Source: Sepioteuthis lessoniana (lineage: Eukaryota; Mollusca; Cephalopoda; Myopsida; Loliginidae). From it: a stretch of DNA of 64,000 nt. This document shows, piece by piece, positions 11,651-26,300 of the stretch (position 1 is the first letter of the stretch; each line of letters opens with the position of its first letter). The notes below the pieces were generated by a model. That model saw only the letters and a list, made by a program, of their open reading frames with translations. It was not told the origin of the DNA and ran no database searches. A program made the position numbers and the translations under genes. Where the stretch lies: the NCBI GenBank assembly GCA_963585895.1, contig OY757939.1, positions 29,715,731 to 29,779,730 on the forward strand. Reading direction: 5' to 3'.

Positions 11651-14600
11651 TCGTGTGCAGATACATATGTTAATCTCAAAAAGTATATTTGCAATGTTAT
11701 TTTACTAAATTGACATACCCGTTTATTACTTTAAATTTTAACTAAACTACATATAAAAATTGGGCTAAAATGATTACTTTTAACAGTGTTTTACTTTGTT
11801 TACATACTATAATCTTCAGCTTTAAATCCCGTGCTTTCAGTAAAGCTAACTGTTAGCCCGTGCTTATAATTTCAAAATAATTTAGATTTTCAATGTAATT
11901 TGAGCAAAAACGATTATTTTTCCCTGATTTCTCTGTAAGTTTGATAGTGTAAATGATTAGTTTTTCATGATTGTTCAAGTAGTGTTTCTAGTATAAATCT
12001 CAGTGTTTTTACAAGTTCTTATTCATGTTAACGTATATATCGTGAGCAGATACATATGTTTATGTCAAAAAGTATATTTGCAATGTTACTTTACTAAACT
12101 GACATACCCGTTTATAACTTTGAATTTTCACTAAATCACGTATGAAAAAAAGCGAAAACGACTATTTCTTAACAATGTTTTACTTAGTTTATATGCTATA
12201 ATCTTCAGCGTTTTATCCCGTGCTTTTAGTAAAGCTAAAATAAAAGATCGTTTGCCCGTGCATATAATTACAAAAAAATTAAGATTTTCAATGTCATTTG
12301 ACCAAAAACGATTACTTTTCCTAGATTTATCTGTAAGTTTGATAGTGCAAATGATTAGTTTTTCATGGTTGTTTTTAGTATAAATTTCAGTGTTTTCTTT
12401 AAGTTGTTACTTATGTTAACGTATATATCGTGTGCAGATACATATGTTAATGCCAAAAAGTATTTTTGCAATGTTGTTTTACTAAATTGACATACCCGTT
12501 GATTACTTTGAATTTTCATTTAACTTCATATGAAAATTTAGCTAAAATGATTACTTTTAACAGTGTTTTACTTTGTTTACATACTATAATCTTCAGCTTT
12601 AAATCCCGTGCTTTCAGTAAAGCTGTTAGCCCGTGCTTATAATTTCAAAATAATTTAGATTTTCAATTTAATTTGAGCAAAAACGATTATTTTTCCCTGA
12701 TTTCTCTGTAAGTTTGATAGTGTAAATGATTAGTTTTTCATGATTGTTTACGTAGTGTTTCTAGTATAAATCTCAGTGTTTTTAAAAGTTCTTATTCATG
12801 TTAACGTATATATCGTGAGCAGATACATATGTTTATGTCAAAAAGTATATTTGCAATGTTATTTTACTAAACTGACATACCCGTTTATAACTTTGAATTT
12901 TCACTAAATCACGTATGAAAATAAAGCGAAAACGACTATTTATTAACAATGTTTTACTTAGTTTATATGCTATAATCTTCAGCGTTTTATCCGTTGCTTT
13001 TAGTAAAGCTAAATTAATATATTGTTTGCCCGTGCATAATATTACAAAAAAATTGAGATTTTCAATGTCATTTGACCAAAAACGATTACTTTTCCTAGAT
13101 TTGTCTGTTAGTTTGATTGTGCAAATGATTAGTTTTTAATGGTTGTTTTTAGTATAAATTTCAGTGTTTTCTTTAAGTTGTTACTTATGTTAACGTATAT
13201 ATCGTGTGCAGATACATATGTTAATGTCAAAAAGTATATTTGCAATGTTATTTTACTAAATTGACATATCCGTTTATTACTTTAAATTTTAACTAAACTA
13301 CATATAAAAATTGGGCTAAAATGATTACTTTTAACAGTGTTTTACTTTGTTTACATACTATAATCTTCAGGTTTAAATCCCGTGCTTTCAGTAAAGCTAA
13401 CTGTTAGCCCGTGCTTATAATTTCAAAATAATTGAGATTTTCAATGTAATTTGAGCAGAAACGATTACTTTTCCCTGATTTCTCTGTAAGTTTGATAGTG
13501 TAAATGATTAGTTTTTCATGATTGTTCAAGTAGTGTTTCTAGTATAAATCTCAGTGTTTTTACAAGTTCTTATTCATGTTAACGTATATATCGTGAGCAG
13601 ATACATATGTTTATGTCAAAAAGTATATTTGCAATGTTATTTTACTAAACTGACATACCCGTTTATAACTTTGAATTTTCACTAAATCACGTATGAAAAT
13701 ATAGCGTAAATGACTATTTCTTAACAATGTTTTACTTAGTTTATATGCTATAATCTTCAGCGTTTTATCCGTTGCTTTTAGTAAAGCTAAATTAAAATAT
13801 CGTTTGCCCGTGCATATAATTACAAAAAAATTAAGATTTTCAATGTCATTTGACCAAAAACGATTACTTTTCCTAGATTTATCTGTAAGTTTGATAGTGC
13901 AAATGATTAGTTTTTCATGGTTGTTTTTAGTATAAATTTCAGTGTTTTCTTTAAGTTGTTACTTATGTTAACGTATATATCGTGTGCAGATACATATGTT
14001 AATGTCAAAAAGTATATTTGCAATGTTATTTTACTAAATTGACATACCCGTTTATTACTTTAAATTTTAACTAAACTACATATAAAAATTGGGCTAAAAT
14101 GATTACTTTTAACAGTGTTTTACTTTGTTTACATACTATAATCTTCAGCTTTAAATCCCGTGCTTTCAGTAAAGCTAACTGTTAGCCCGTGCTTATAATT
14201 TCAAAATAATTGAGATTTTCAATGTAATTTGAGCAAAAACGATTACTTTTCCCTGATTTCTCTGTAAGTTTGATAGTGTAAATGATTAGTTTTTCAGGAT
14301 TGTTCAAGTAGTGTTTCTAGTATAAATCTCAGTGTTTTTACAAGTTCTTATTCATGTTAACGTATATATCGTGAGCAGATACATATGTTTATGTCAAAAA
14401 GTATATTTGCAATGTTACTTTACTAAACTGACATACCCGTTTATAACTTTGAATTTTCACTAAATCACGTATGAAAAAAAAGCGAAAACGACTATTTCTT
14501 AACAATGTTTTACTTAGTTTATATGCTATAATCTACAGCGTTTTATCCCGTGCTTTTAGTAAAGCTAAATTAAAATATCGTTTGCCCGTGCATATAATTA

Positions 14601-14757
14601 CAAAAAAATTAAGACTTTCAATGTCATTTGACCAAAAACGATTACTTTTCCTAGATTTATCTGTAAGTTTGATAGTGCAAATGATTAGTTTTTCATGGTT
14701 GTTTTTAGTATAAATTTCAGTGTTTTCTTTAAGTTGTTACTTATGTTAACGTATATA
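11651..14757 (+). repeat. HOR block alpha, copy 2
   Basis: B landmarks 12142, 12915, 13693 and 14471 reproduce the spacing (773, 778, 778 bp) and diagnostic order of copy 1, 9321 bp downstream of it. Shared marks include AAATAAAAGATCG, the AACT deletion followed by GTTAGTTTGATTGTG, TTCAGGTTTAAATCC, and ATCTACAGCG. Private changes include TATTTATTAAC and GTTTTTAATGG in the second B and AAATATAGCG in the third. Confidence 0.88.
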
Positions 14758-16311
14758 TCGTGTGCAGATACATATGTTAATGTCAAAAAGTATATTTGCA
14801 ATGTTATTTTACTAAATTGACATACCCGTTTATTACTTTAAATTTTAACTAAACTACATATAAAAATTGGGCTAAAATGATTACTTTTAACAGTGTTTTA
14901 CTTTGTTTACATACTATAATCTTCAGCTTTAAATCCCGTGCTTTCAGTAAAGCTAACTGTTAGCCCGTGCTTATAATTTCAAAATAATTTAGATTTTCAA
15001 TGTAATTTGAGCAAAAACGATTATTTTTCCCTGATTTCTTTGTAAGTTTGATAGTGTAAATGATTAGTTTTTCATGATTGTTCAAGTAGTGTTTCTAGTA
15101 TAAATCTCAGTGTTTTTAAATTTATTATTCATGTTAACGTATATATCGTGAGCAGATACATATGTTTATGTCAAAAAGTATATTTGCAATGTTATTTTAC
15201 TAAACTGACATACCCGTTTATAACTTTGAATTTTCACTAAATCACGTATGAAAATAAAGCGAAAATGACTATTTCTTAACAATGTTTTACTTAGTTTATA
15301 TGCTATAATCTTCAGCGTTTTATCCCCTGCTTTTAGTAAAGCTAAATTAATATATCGTTTGCCCGTGCATATAATTAAAAAAAATTGAGATTTTCAATGT
15401 CATTTGACCAAAAACGATTACTTTTCCTAGATTTGTCTGTAACATTGATAGTGCAAATGATTAGTTTTTCATGGTTGTTTTTAGTATAAATTTCAGTGTT
15501 TTTTTTAAGTTGTTATTTATGTTAACGTATATATCGTGTGCAGATACATATGTTAATGTCAAAAAGTATATTTGCAATGTTATTTTACTAAATTGACATA
15601 CCCGTTTATTACTTTGAATTTTCATTAAACTACATATGAAAATTGGGCTAAAATGATTACTTTTAACAGTGTTTTACTTTGTTTACATACTATAATCTTC
15701 AGCTTTAAATCCCGTGCTTTCAGTAAAGCTAACTGTTAGCCCGTGCTTATAATTTCAAAATAATTTAGATTTTCAATGTAATTTGAGCAAAAACGATTAC
15801 TTTTCCCTGATTTCTCTGTAAGTTTGATAGTGTAAATGATTAGTTTTTCATGATTGTTCAAGTAGTGTTTCTAGTATAAATCTCAGTGTTTTTACAAGTT
15901 CTTATTCATGTTAACGTATATATCGTGAGCAGATACATATGTTTATGTCAAAAAGTATATTTGCAATGTTACTTTACTAAACTGACATACCCGTTTATAA
16001 CTTTGAATTTTCACTAAATCACGTATGAAAATAAAGCGAAAACGACTATTTCTTAACAATGTTTTACTTAGTTTATATGCTATAATCTTCAGCGTTTTAT
16101 CCCGTGCTTTTAGTAAAGCTAAATTAAAATATCGTTTGCCCGTGCATATAATTACAAAAAAATTAAGATTTTCAATGTCATTTGACCAAAAACGATTACT
16201 TTTCCTAGATTTATCTGTAAGTTTGATAGTGCAAATGATTAGTTTTTCATGGTTGTTTTTAGTATAAATTTCAGTGTTTTCTTTAAGTTGTTACTTATGT
16301 TAACGTATATA
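14758..16311 (+). repeat. Two dimers between alpha copies 2 and 3
   Basis: B landmarks are 15248 and 16025. The A at 14758 has the AAATTTATTATTC tail of beta. The B at 15248 is unusual for region 2: it has ATCCCCTGC, AATTAAAAAAAATTG and a private CTGTAACATTG, and ends with a region-1-type tail (unbroken T-run, TTATTTATG). The left part of that B recurs at 21461 but joined to a region-2 tail, so one of the two is recombinant. The dimer at 16025 matches those at 11364 and 23016. Confidence 0.82.
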
Positions 16312-18640
16312 TCGTGTGCAGATACATATGTTAATGTCAAAAAGTATATTTGCAATGTTATTTTACTAAATTGACATACCCGTTTATTACTTTAAATTTT
16401 AACTAAACTACATATAAAAATTGGGCTAAAATGATTACTTTTAACAGTGTTTTACTTTGTTTACATACTATAATCTTCAGCTTTAAATCCCGTGCTTTCA
16501 GTAAAGCTAACTGTTAGCCCGTGCTTATAATTTCAAAATAATTTAGATTTTCAATGTAATTTGAGCAAAAACGATTATTTTTCCCTGATTTCTCTGTAAG
16601 TTTGATAGTGTAAATGATTAGTTTTTCATGATTGTTCAAGTAGTGTTTCTAGTATAAATCTCAGTGTTTTTACAAGTTCTTATTCATGTTAACGTATATA
16701 TCGTGAGCAGATACATATGTTTATGTCAAAAAGTATATTTGCAATGTTACTTTACTAAACTGACATACCCGTTTATAACTTTGAATTTTCACTAAATCAC
16801 GTATGAAAAAAAGCGAAAACGACTATTTCTTAACAATGTTTTACTTAGTTTATATGCTATAATCTTCAGCGTTTTATCCCGTGCTTTTAGTAAAGCTAAA
16901 ATAAAAGATCGTTTGCCCGTGCATATAATTACAAAAAAATTAAGATTTTCAATGTCATTTGACCAAAAACGATTACTTTTCCTAGATTTATCTGTAAGTT
17001 TGATAGTGCAAATGATTAGTTTTTCATGGTTGTTTTTAGTATAAATTTCAGTGTTTTCTTTAAGTTGTTACTTATGTTAACGTATATATCGTGTGCAGAT
17101 ACATATGTTAATGCCAAAAAGTATATTTGCAATGTTGTTTTACTAAATTGACATACCCGTTGATTACTTTGAATTTTCATTTAACTTCATATGAAAATTT
17201 AGCTAAAATGATTACTTTTAACAGTGTTTTACTTTGTTTACATACTATAATCTTCAGCTTTAAATCCCGTGCTTTCAGTAAAGCTGTTAGCCCGTGCTTA
17301 TAATTTCAAAATAATTTAGATTTTCAATTTAATTTGAGCAAAAACGATTATTTTTCCCTGATTTCTCTGTAAGTTTGATAGTGTAAATGATTAGTTTTTC
17401 ATGATTGTTTACGTAGTGTTTCTAGTATAAATCTCAGTGTTTTTAAAAGTTCTTATTCATGTTAACGTATATATCGTGAGCAGATACATATGTTTATGTC
17501 AAAAAGTATATTTGCAATGTTATTTTACTAAACTGACATACCCGTTTATAACTTTGAATTTTCACTAAATCACGTATGAAAATAAAGCGAAAACGACTAT
17601 TTCTTAACAATGTTTTACTTAGTTTATATGCTATAATCTTCAGCGTTTTATCCGTTGCTTTTAGTAAAGCTAAATTAATATATTGTTTGCCCGTGCATAA
17701 TATTACAAAAAAATTGAGATTTTCAATGTCATTTGACCAAAAACGATTACTTTTCCTAGATTTGTCTGTTAGTTTGATTGTGCAAATGATTAGTTTTTCA
17801 TGGTTGTTTTTAGTATAAATTTCAGTGTTTTCTTTAAGTTGTTACTTATGTTAACGTATATATCGTGTGCAGATACATATGTTAATGTCAAAAAGTATAT
17901 TTGCAATGTTATTTTACTAAATTGACATACCCGTTTATTACTTTAAATTTTAACTAAACTACATATAAAAATTGGGCTAAAATGATTACTTTTAACAGTG
18001 TTTTACTTTGTTTACATACTATAATCTTCAGGTTTAAATCCCGTGCTTTCAGTAAAGCTAACTGTTAGCCCGTGCTTATAATTTCAAAATAATTGAGATT
18101 TTCAATGTAATTTGAGCAGAAACGATTACTTTTCCCTGATTTCTCTGTAAGTTTGATAGTGTAAATGATTAGTTTTTCATGATTGTTCAAGTAGTGTTTC
18201 TAGTATAAATCTCAGTGTTTTTACAAGTTCTTATTCATGTTAACGTATATATCGTGAGCAGATACATATGTTTATGTCAAAAAGTATATTTGCAATGTTA
18301 TTTTACTAAACTGACATACCCGTTTATAACTTTGAATTTTCACTAAATCACGTATGAAAATAAAGCGTAAATGACTATTTCTTAACAATGTTTTACTTAG
18401 TTTATATGCTATAATCTTCAGCGTTTTATCCGTTGCTTTTAGTAAAGCTAAATTAAAATATCGTTTGCCCGTGCATATAATTACAAAAAAATTAAGATTT
18501 TCAATGTCATTTGACCAAAAACGATTACTTTTCCTAGATTTATCTGTAAGTTTGATAGTGCAAATGATTAGTTTTTCATGGTTGTTTTTAGTATAAATTT
18601 CAGTGTTTTCTTTAAGTTGTTACTTATGTTAACGTATATA
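16312..18640 (+). repeat. HOR block alpha, copy 3 (three of four members)
   Basis: B landmarks 16803, 17576 and 18354 lie 4661 bp after the first three members of alpha copy 2 and share the same diagnostic series. The fourth alpha member (ATCTACAGCG) is absent; the array passes directly into beta copy 3. Together with the preceding dimer at 16025 this gives a six-dimer, 4661-bp super-period from 11364 to 19909. Confidence 0.88.
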
Positions 18641-20969
18641 TCGTGTGCAGATACATATGTTAATGCCAAAAAGTATATTTGCAATGTTATTTTACTAAAT
18701 TGACATACCCGTTTATTACTTTGAATTTTCATTTAACTTCATATGAAAATTTGGCTAAAATGATTACTTTTAACAGTGTTTTACTTTGTTTACATACCAT
18801 AATCTTCAGCTTTAAATCCCGTGCTTTCAGTAAAGCTAACTGTTAGCCCGTGCTTATAATTTCAAAATAATTGAGATTTTCAATGTAATTTGAGCAAAAA
18901 CGATTACTTTTCCCTGATTTCTCTGTAAGTTTGATAGTGTAAATGATTAGTTTTTCATGATTGTTCAAGTAGTGTTTCTAGTATAAATCTCAGTGTTTTT
19001 ACAAGTTCTTATTCATGTTAACGTATATATCGTGAGCAGATACATATGTTTATGTCAAAAAGTATATTTGCAATGTTACTTTACTAAACTGACATACCCG
19101 TTTATAACTTTGAATTTTCACTAAATCACGTATGAAAAAAAAGCGAAAACGACTATTTCTTAACAATGTTTTACTTAGTTTATATGCTATAATCTTCAGC
19201 GTTTTATCCCGTGCTTTTAGTAAAGCTAAATTAAAATATCGTTTGCCCGTGCATATAATTACAAAAAAATTAAGATTTTCAATGTCATTTGACCAAAAAC
19301 GATTACTTTTCCTAGATTTATCTGTAAGTTTGATAGTGCAAATGATTAGTTTTTCATGGTTGTTTTTAGTATAAATTTCAGTGTTTTCTTTAAGTTGTTA
19401 CTTATGTTAACGTATATATCGTGTGCAGATACATATGTTAATGTCAAAAAGTATATTTGCAATGTTATTTTACTAAATTGACATACCCGTTTATTACTTT
19501 AAATTTTAACTAAACTACATATAAAAATTGGGCTAAAATGATTACTTTTAACAGTGTTTTACTTTGTTTACATACTATAATCTTCAGCTTTAAATCCCGT
19601 GCTTTCAGTAAAGCTAACTGTTAGCCCGTGCTTATAATTTCAAAATAATTTAGATTTTCAATGTAATTTGAGCAAAAACGATTATTTTTCCCTGATTTCT
19701 CTGTAAGTTTGATAGTGTAAATGATTAGTTTTTCATGATTGTTCAAGTAGTGTTTCTAGTATAAATCTCAGTGTTTTTAAATTTATTATTCATGTTAACG
19801 TATATATCGTGAGCAGATACATATGTTTATGTCAAAAAGTATATTTGCAATGTTATTTTACTAAACTGACATACCCGTTTATAACTTTGAATTTTCACTA
19901 AATCACGTATGAAAATAAAGCGAAAATGACTATTTCTTAACAATGTTTTACTTAGTTTATATGCTATAATCTTCAGCGTTTTATCCCGTGCTTTTAGTAA
20001 AGCTAAATTAAAATATCGTTTGCCCGTGCATATAATTACAAAAAAATTAAGATTTTCAATGTCATTTGACCAAAAACGATTACTTTTCCTAGATTTATCT
20101 GTAAGTTTGATAGTGCAAATGATTAGTTTTTCATGGTTGTTTTTAGTATAAATTTCAGTGTTTTCTTTAAGTTGTTACTTATGTTAACGTATATATCGTG
20201 TGCAGATACATATGTTAATGCCAAAAAGTATATTTGCAATGTTGTTTTACTAAATTGACATACCCGTTGATTACTTTGAATTTTCATTTAACTTCATATG
20301 AAAATTTGGCTAAAATGATTACTTTTAACAGTGTTTTACTTTGTTTACATACTATAATCTTCAGCTTTAAATCCCGTGCTTTCAGTAAAGCTGTTAGCCC
20401 GTGCTTATAATTTCAATATAATTTAGATTTTCAGTTTAATTTGAGCAAAAACGATTATTTTTCCCTGATTTCTCTGTAAGTTTGATAGTGTAAATGATTA
20501 GTTTTTCATGATTGTTTACGTAGTGTTTCTAGTATAAATCTCAGTGTTTTTAAAAGTTCTTATTCATGTTAACGTATATATCGTGAGCAGATACATATGT
20601 TTATGTCAAAAAGTATATTTGCAATGTTATTTTACTAAACTGACATACCCGTTTATAACTTTGAATTTTCACTAAATCACGTATGAAAATAAAGCGTAAA
20701 TGACTATTTCTTAACAATGTTTTACTTAGTTTATATGCTATAATCTTCAGCGTTTTATCCGTTGCTTTTAGTAAAGCTAAATTAAAATATCGTTTGCCCG
20801 TGCATATAATTACAAAAAAATTAAGATTTTCAATGTCATTTGACCAAAAACGATTACTTTTCCTAGATTTATCTGTAAGTTTGATAGTGCAAATGATTAG
20901 TTTTTCATGGTTGTTTTTAGTATAAATTTCAGTGTTTTCTTTAAGTTGTTACTTATGTTAACGTATATA
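18641..20969 (+). repeat. HOR block beta, copy 3 (2329 bp)
   Basis: B landmarks 19132, 19909 and 20683 have the same internal spacing (777, 774) as the two adjacent beta copies about 9-11 kb upstream. CATACCATAATC, AAATTTATTATTC, the AACT deletion and TTTCAGTTTAATTTG are all present. The first A differs slightly at its start (GTGCAGATAC and GTTATTTTACT rather than GTGCATATAC and GTTGTTTTACT), suggesting a crossover within that A monomer. Confidence 0.88.
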
Positions 20970-23302
20970 TCGTGTGCAGATACATATGTTAATCTCAAAA
21001 AGTATATTTGCAATGTTATTTTACTAAATTGACATACCCGTTTATTACTTTAAATTTTAACTAAACTACATATAAAAATTGGGCTAAAATGATTACTTTT
21101 AACAGTGTTTTACTTTGTTTACATACTATAATCTTCAGCTTTAAATCCCGTGCTTTCAGTAAAGCTAACTGTTAGCCCGTGCTTATAATTTCAAAATAAT
21201 TTAGATTTTCAATGTAATTTGAGCAAAAACGATTATTTTTCCCTGATTTCTCTGTAAGTTTAATAGTGTAAATGATTAGTTTTTCATGATTGTTTACGTA
21301 GTGTTTCTAGTATAAATCTCAGTGTTTTTAAAAGTTCTTATTCATGTTAACGTATATATCGTGAGCAGATACATATGTTTATGTCAAAAAGTATATTTGC
21401 AATGTTATTTTACTAAACTGACATACCCGTTTATAACTTTGAATTTTCACTAAATCACGTATGAAAATAAAGCGAAAATGACTATTTCTTAACAATGTTT
21501 TACTTAGTTTATATGCTATAATCTTCAGCGTTTTATCCCCTGCTTTTAGTAAAGCTAAATTAATATATCGTTTGCCCGTGCATATAATTAAAAAAAATTG
21601 AGATTTTCAATGTCATTTGACCAAAAACGATTACTTTTCCTAGATTTATCTGTAAGTTTGATAGTGCAAATGATTAGGTTTTCATGGTTGTTTTTAGTAT
21701 AAATTTCAGTGTTTTCTTTAAGTTGTTACTTATGTTAACGTATATATCGTGTGCAGATACATATGTTAATGTCAAAAAGTATATTTGCAATGTTATTTTA
21801 CTAAATTGACATACCCGTTGATTACTTTGAATTTTCATTTAACTTCATATAAAAATTGGGCTAAAATAATTACTTTTAACAGTGTTTTACTTTGTTTACA
21901 TACTATAATCTTCAGGTTTAAATCCCCTGCTTTCAATAAAGCTAACTGTTAGCCCGTGCTTATACTTTCAAAATAATTGTGATTTTCAATGTAATTTGAG
22001 CAAAAACGATTACTTTTCCCTGATTTCTCTGTAAGTTTGATAGTGTAAATGATTAGTTTTTCATGATTGTTCAAGTAGTGTTTCTAGTATAAATCTCAGT
22101 GTTTTTACAAGTTCTTATTCATGTTAACGTATATATCGTGAGCAGATACATATGTTTATGTCAAAAAGTATATTTGCAATGTTATTTTACTAAACTGACA
22201 TACCCGTTTATAACTTTGAATTTTCACTAAATCACGTATGAAAATAAAGCGTAAATGACTATTTCTTAACAATGTTTTACTTAGTTTATATGCTATAATC
22301 TTCAGCGTTTTATCCGTTGCTTTTAGTAAAGCTAAATTAAAATATCGTTTGCCCGTGCATATAATTATAAAAAAATTAAGATTTTCAATGTCATTTGACC
22401 AAAAACGAATACTTTTCCTAGATTTATCTGTAAGTTTGATAGTGCAAATGATTAGTTTTTCATGGTTGTTTTTAGTATAAATTTCAGTGTTTTCTTTAAG
22501 TTGTTACTTATGTTAACGTATATATCGTGTGCAGATACATATGTTAATGTCAAAAAGTATATTTGCAATGTTATTTTACTAAATTGACATACCCGTTTAT
22601 TACTTTAAATTTTAACTAAACTACATATAAAAATTGGGCTAAAATGATTACTTTTAACAGTGTTTTACTTTGTTTACATACTATAATCTTCAGCTTTAAA
22701 TCCCGTGCTTTCAGTAAAGCTAACTGTTAGCCCGTGCTTATAATTTCAAAATAATTGAGATTTTCAATGTAATTTGAGCAAAAACGATTACTTTTCCCTG
22801 ATTTCTCTGTAAGTTTGATAGTGTAAATGATTAGTTTTTCATGATTGTTCAAGTAGTGTTTCTAGTATAAATCTCAGTGTTTTTACAAGTTCTTATTCAT
22901 GTTAACGTATATATCGTGAGCAGATACATATGTTTATGTCAAAAAGTATATTTGCAATGTTACTTTACTAAACTGACATACCCGTTTATAACTTTGAATT
23001 TTCACTAAATCACGTATGAAAATAAAGCGAAAACGACTATTTCTTAACAATGTTTTACTTAGTTTATATGCTATAATCTTCAGCGTTTTATCCCGTGCTT
23101 TTAGTAAAGCTAAATTAAAATATCGTTTGCCCGTGCATATAATTACAAAAAAATTAAGATTTTCAATGTCATTTGACCAAAAACGATTACTTTTCCTAGA
23201 TTTATCTGTAAGTTTGATAGTGCAAATGATTAGTTTTTCATGGTTGTTTTTAGTATAAATTTCAGTGTTTTCTTTAAGTTGTTACTTATGTTAACGTATA
23301 TA
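20970..23302 (+). repeat. Three mixed dimers closing region 2
   Basis: B landmarks are 21461, 22238 and 23016. The A at 20970 has AATCTCAAAAAG and a TTTAATAGTG change. The A before 22238 has TTCAGGTTTAAATCCCCTG, CAATAAAGC and AATTGTGATTTTC, a lineage that reappears before 25350 and 31012 in region 3. The dimer at 23016 matches 11364 and 16025. The block is therefore transitional between the region 2 and region 3 repeat families. Confidence 0.8.
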
Positions 23303-26300
23303 TCGTGTGCAGATACATATGTTAATGTCAAAAAGTATATTTGCAATGTTATTTTACTAAATTGACATACCCGTTTATTACTTTAAATTTTAACTAAACT
23401 ACATATAAAAATTGGGCTAAAATGATTACTTTTAACAGTGTTTTACTTTGTTTACATACTATAATCTTCAGCTTTAAATCCCGTGCTTTCAGTAAAGCTA
23501 ACTGTTAGCCCGTGCTTATAATTTCAAAATAATTTAGATTTTCAATGTAATTTGAGCAAAAACGATTATTTTTCCCTGATTTCTCTGTAAGTTTGATAGT
23601 GTAAATGATTAGTTTTTCATGATTGTTTACGTAGTGTTTCTAGTATAAATCTCAGTGTTTTTAAAAGTTCTTATTCATGTTAACGTATATATCGTGAGCA
23701 GATACACATGTTTATGTCAAAAAGTATATTTGCAATGTTATTTTACTAAACTGACATACCCGTTTATAACTTTGAATTTTCACTAAATCACGTATGAAAA
23801 TAAAGCGAAAATGACTATTTCTTAACAAAGTTTTACTTAGTTTATATGCTATAATCTTCAGCGTTTTATCCCGTGCTTTTAGTAAAGCTAAATTAAAATA
23901 TCGTTTGCCCGTGCATATAATTACAAAAAAATTAAGATTTTCAATGTCATTTGACCAAAAACGATTACATTTCCTAGATTTATCTGTAAGTTTGATAGTG
24001 CAAATGATTAGTTTTTCATGGTTGTTTTTTAGTATATATTTCAGTGTTTTTTTTAAGTTGTTATATATGTTAACGTATATATCGTGTGCAGATACATATG
24101 TTAATGTCAAAAAGTATATTTGCAATGTTATTTTACTAAATTGACATACCCGTTTATTACTTTAAATTTTAACTAAATTACATATAAAAATTGGGCTAAA
24201 ATGATTACTTTTAACAGTGTTTTACTTTGTTTACATACTATAATCTTCAGCTTTAAATCCCGTGCTTTCAGTAAAGCTAACTGTTAGCCCGTGCTTATAA
24301 TTTCAAAATAATTCAGATTTTCAATGTAATATGAGCAGAAACGATTACTTTTCCCTGATTTCTCTGTAAGTTTGATAGTGTAAATGATTAGTTTTTCATG
24401 ATTGTTCAAGTAGTGTTTCTAGTATAAATCTCAGTGTTTTTACAAGTTCTTATTCATGTTAACGTATATATCGTGAGCAGATACATATGTTTATGTCAAA
24501 AAGTATATTTGCAATGTTACTTTACTAAACTGACATACCCGTTTATAACTTTGAATTTTCACTAAATCACGTACGAAAATAAAGCGAAAACGACTATTTC
24601 TTAACAATGTTTTACTTAGTTTATATGCTATAATCTTCAGCGTTTTATCCCGTGCTTTTAGTAAAGCTAAATTAAAATATCGTTTGCCCGTGCATATAAT
24701 TAAAAAAAATTAAGATTTTCAATGTCATTTGACCAAAAACGATTACTTTTCCTAGATTTATCTGTAAGTTTGATAGTGCAAATGATTAGTTTTTCATGGT
24801 TGTTTTTAGTATAAATTTCAGTGTTTTCTTTAAGTTGTTACTTATGTTAACGTATATATCGTGTGCAGATACATATGTTAATGTCAAAAAGTATATTTGC
24901 AATGTTATTTTACTAAATTGACATACCCGTTGATTACTTTGAATTTTCATTTAACTTCATATAAAAATTGGGCTAAAATGATTACTTTTAACAGTGTTTT
25001 ACTTTGTTTACATACTATAATCTTCAGGTTTAAATCCCGTGCTTTCAATAAAGCTAACTGTTAGCCCGTGCTTATAATTTCAAAATAATTGTGATTTTCA
25101 ATGTAATTTGAGCAAAAACGATTACTTTTCCCTGATTTCTCTGTAAGTTTGATAGTGTAAATGATTAGTTTTTCATGATTGTTCAAGTAGTGTTTCTAGT
25201 ATAAATCTCAGTGTTTTTACAAGTTCTTATTCATGTTAACGTATATATCGTGAGCAGATACATATGTTTATGTCAAAAAGTATATTTGCAATGTTATTTT
25301 ACTAAATTGACATACCCGTTTATAACTTTGAATTTTCACTAAATCACGTATGAAAATAAAGCGAAAATGACTATTTCTTAACAATAATTTACTTAGTTTA
25401 TATGCTATAATCTTCAGCGTTTTATCCGGTGCTTTTAGTAAAGCTAAATTAAAATATCGTTTGCCCGTGCATATAATTACAAAAAAATTGAGATTTTCAA
25501 TGTCATTTGACCAAAAACGATTACTTTTCCTAGATTTGTCTGTAAGTTTGATAGTGCAAATGATTAGTTTTTCATGGTTGTTTTTAGTATAAATTTCCGT
25601 GTTTTTTTTTAAGTTGTTATTTATGTTAACGTATATATCATGTGCAGATACATATGTTAATGTCAAAAAGTATATTTGCAATGTTATTTTACTAAATTGA
25701 CATACCCGTTGATTACTTTGAATTTTCATTAAACTACATATAAAAATTGGGCTAAAATGATTACTTTTAACAGTGTTTTACTTTGTTTACATACTATAAT
25801 CTTCAGCTTTAAATCCCGTGCTCTTAGTAAAGCTAACTGTAAGCCCGTGCTTATAATTTCAAAATAATTTAGATTTTCAATGTAATTTGAGCAGAAACGA
25901 TTACTTTTCCCTGATTTCTCTGTAAGTTTGATAGTGTAAATGATTAGTTTTTCATGATTGTTTACGTAGTGTTTCTAGTATAAATCTCAGTGTTTTTAAA
26001 AGTTCTTATTCATGTTAACGTATATATCGTGAGCAGATACATATGTTTATGTCAAAAAGTATATTTGCAATGTTATTTTACTAAATTGACATACCCGTTT
26101 ATAACTTTGAATTTTCACTAAATCACGTATGAAAATAAAGCGAAAATGACTATTTCTTAACAATGTTTTACTTAGTTTATATGCTATAATCTTCAGCGTT
26201 TTATCCCGTGCTTTTAGTAAAGCTAAATTAAAATATCGTTTGCCCGTGCATATAATTACAAAAAAATTGAGATTTTCAATGTCATTTGACCAAAAACGAT

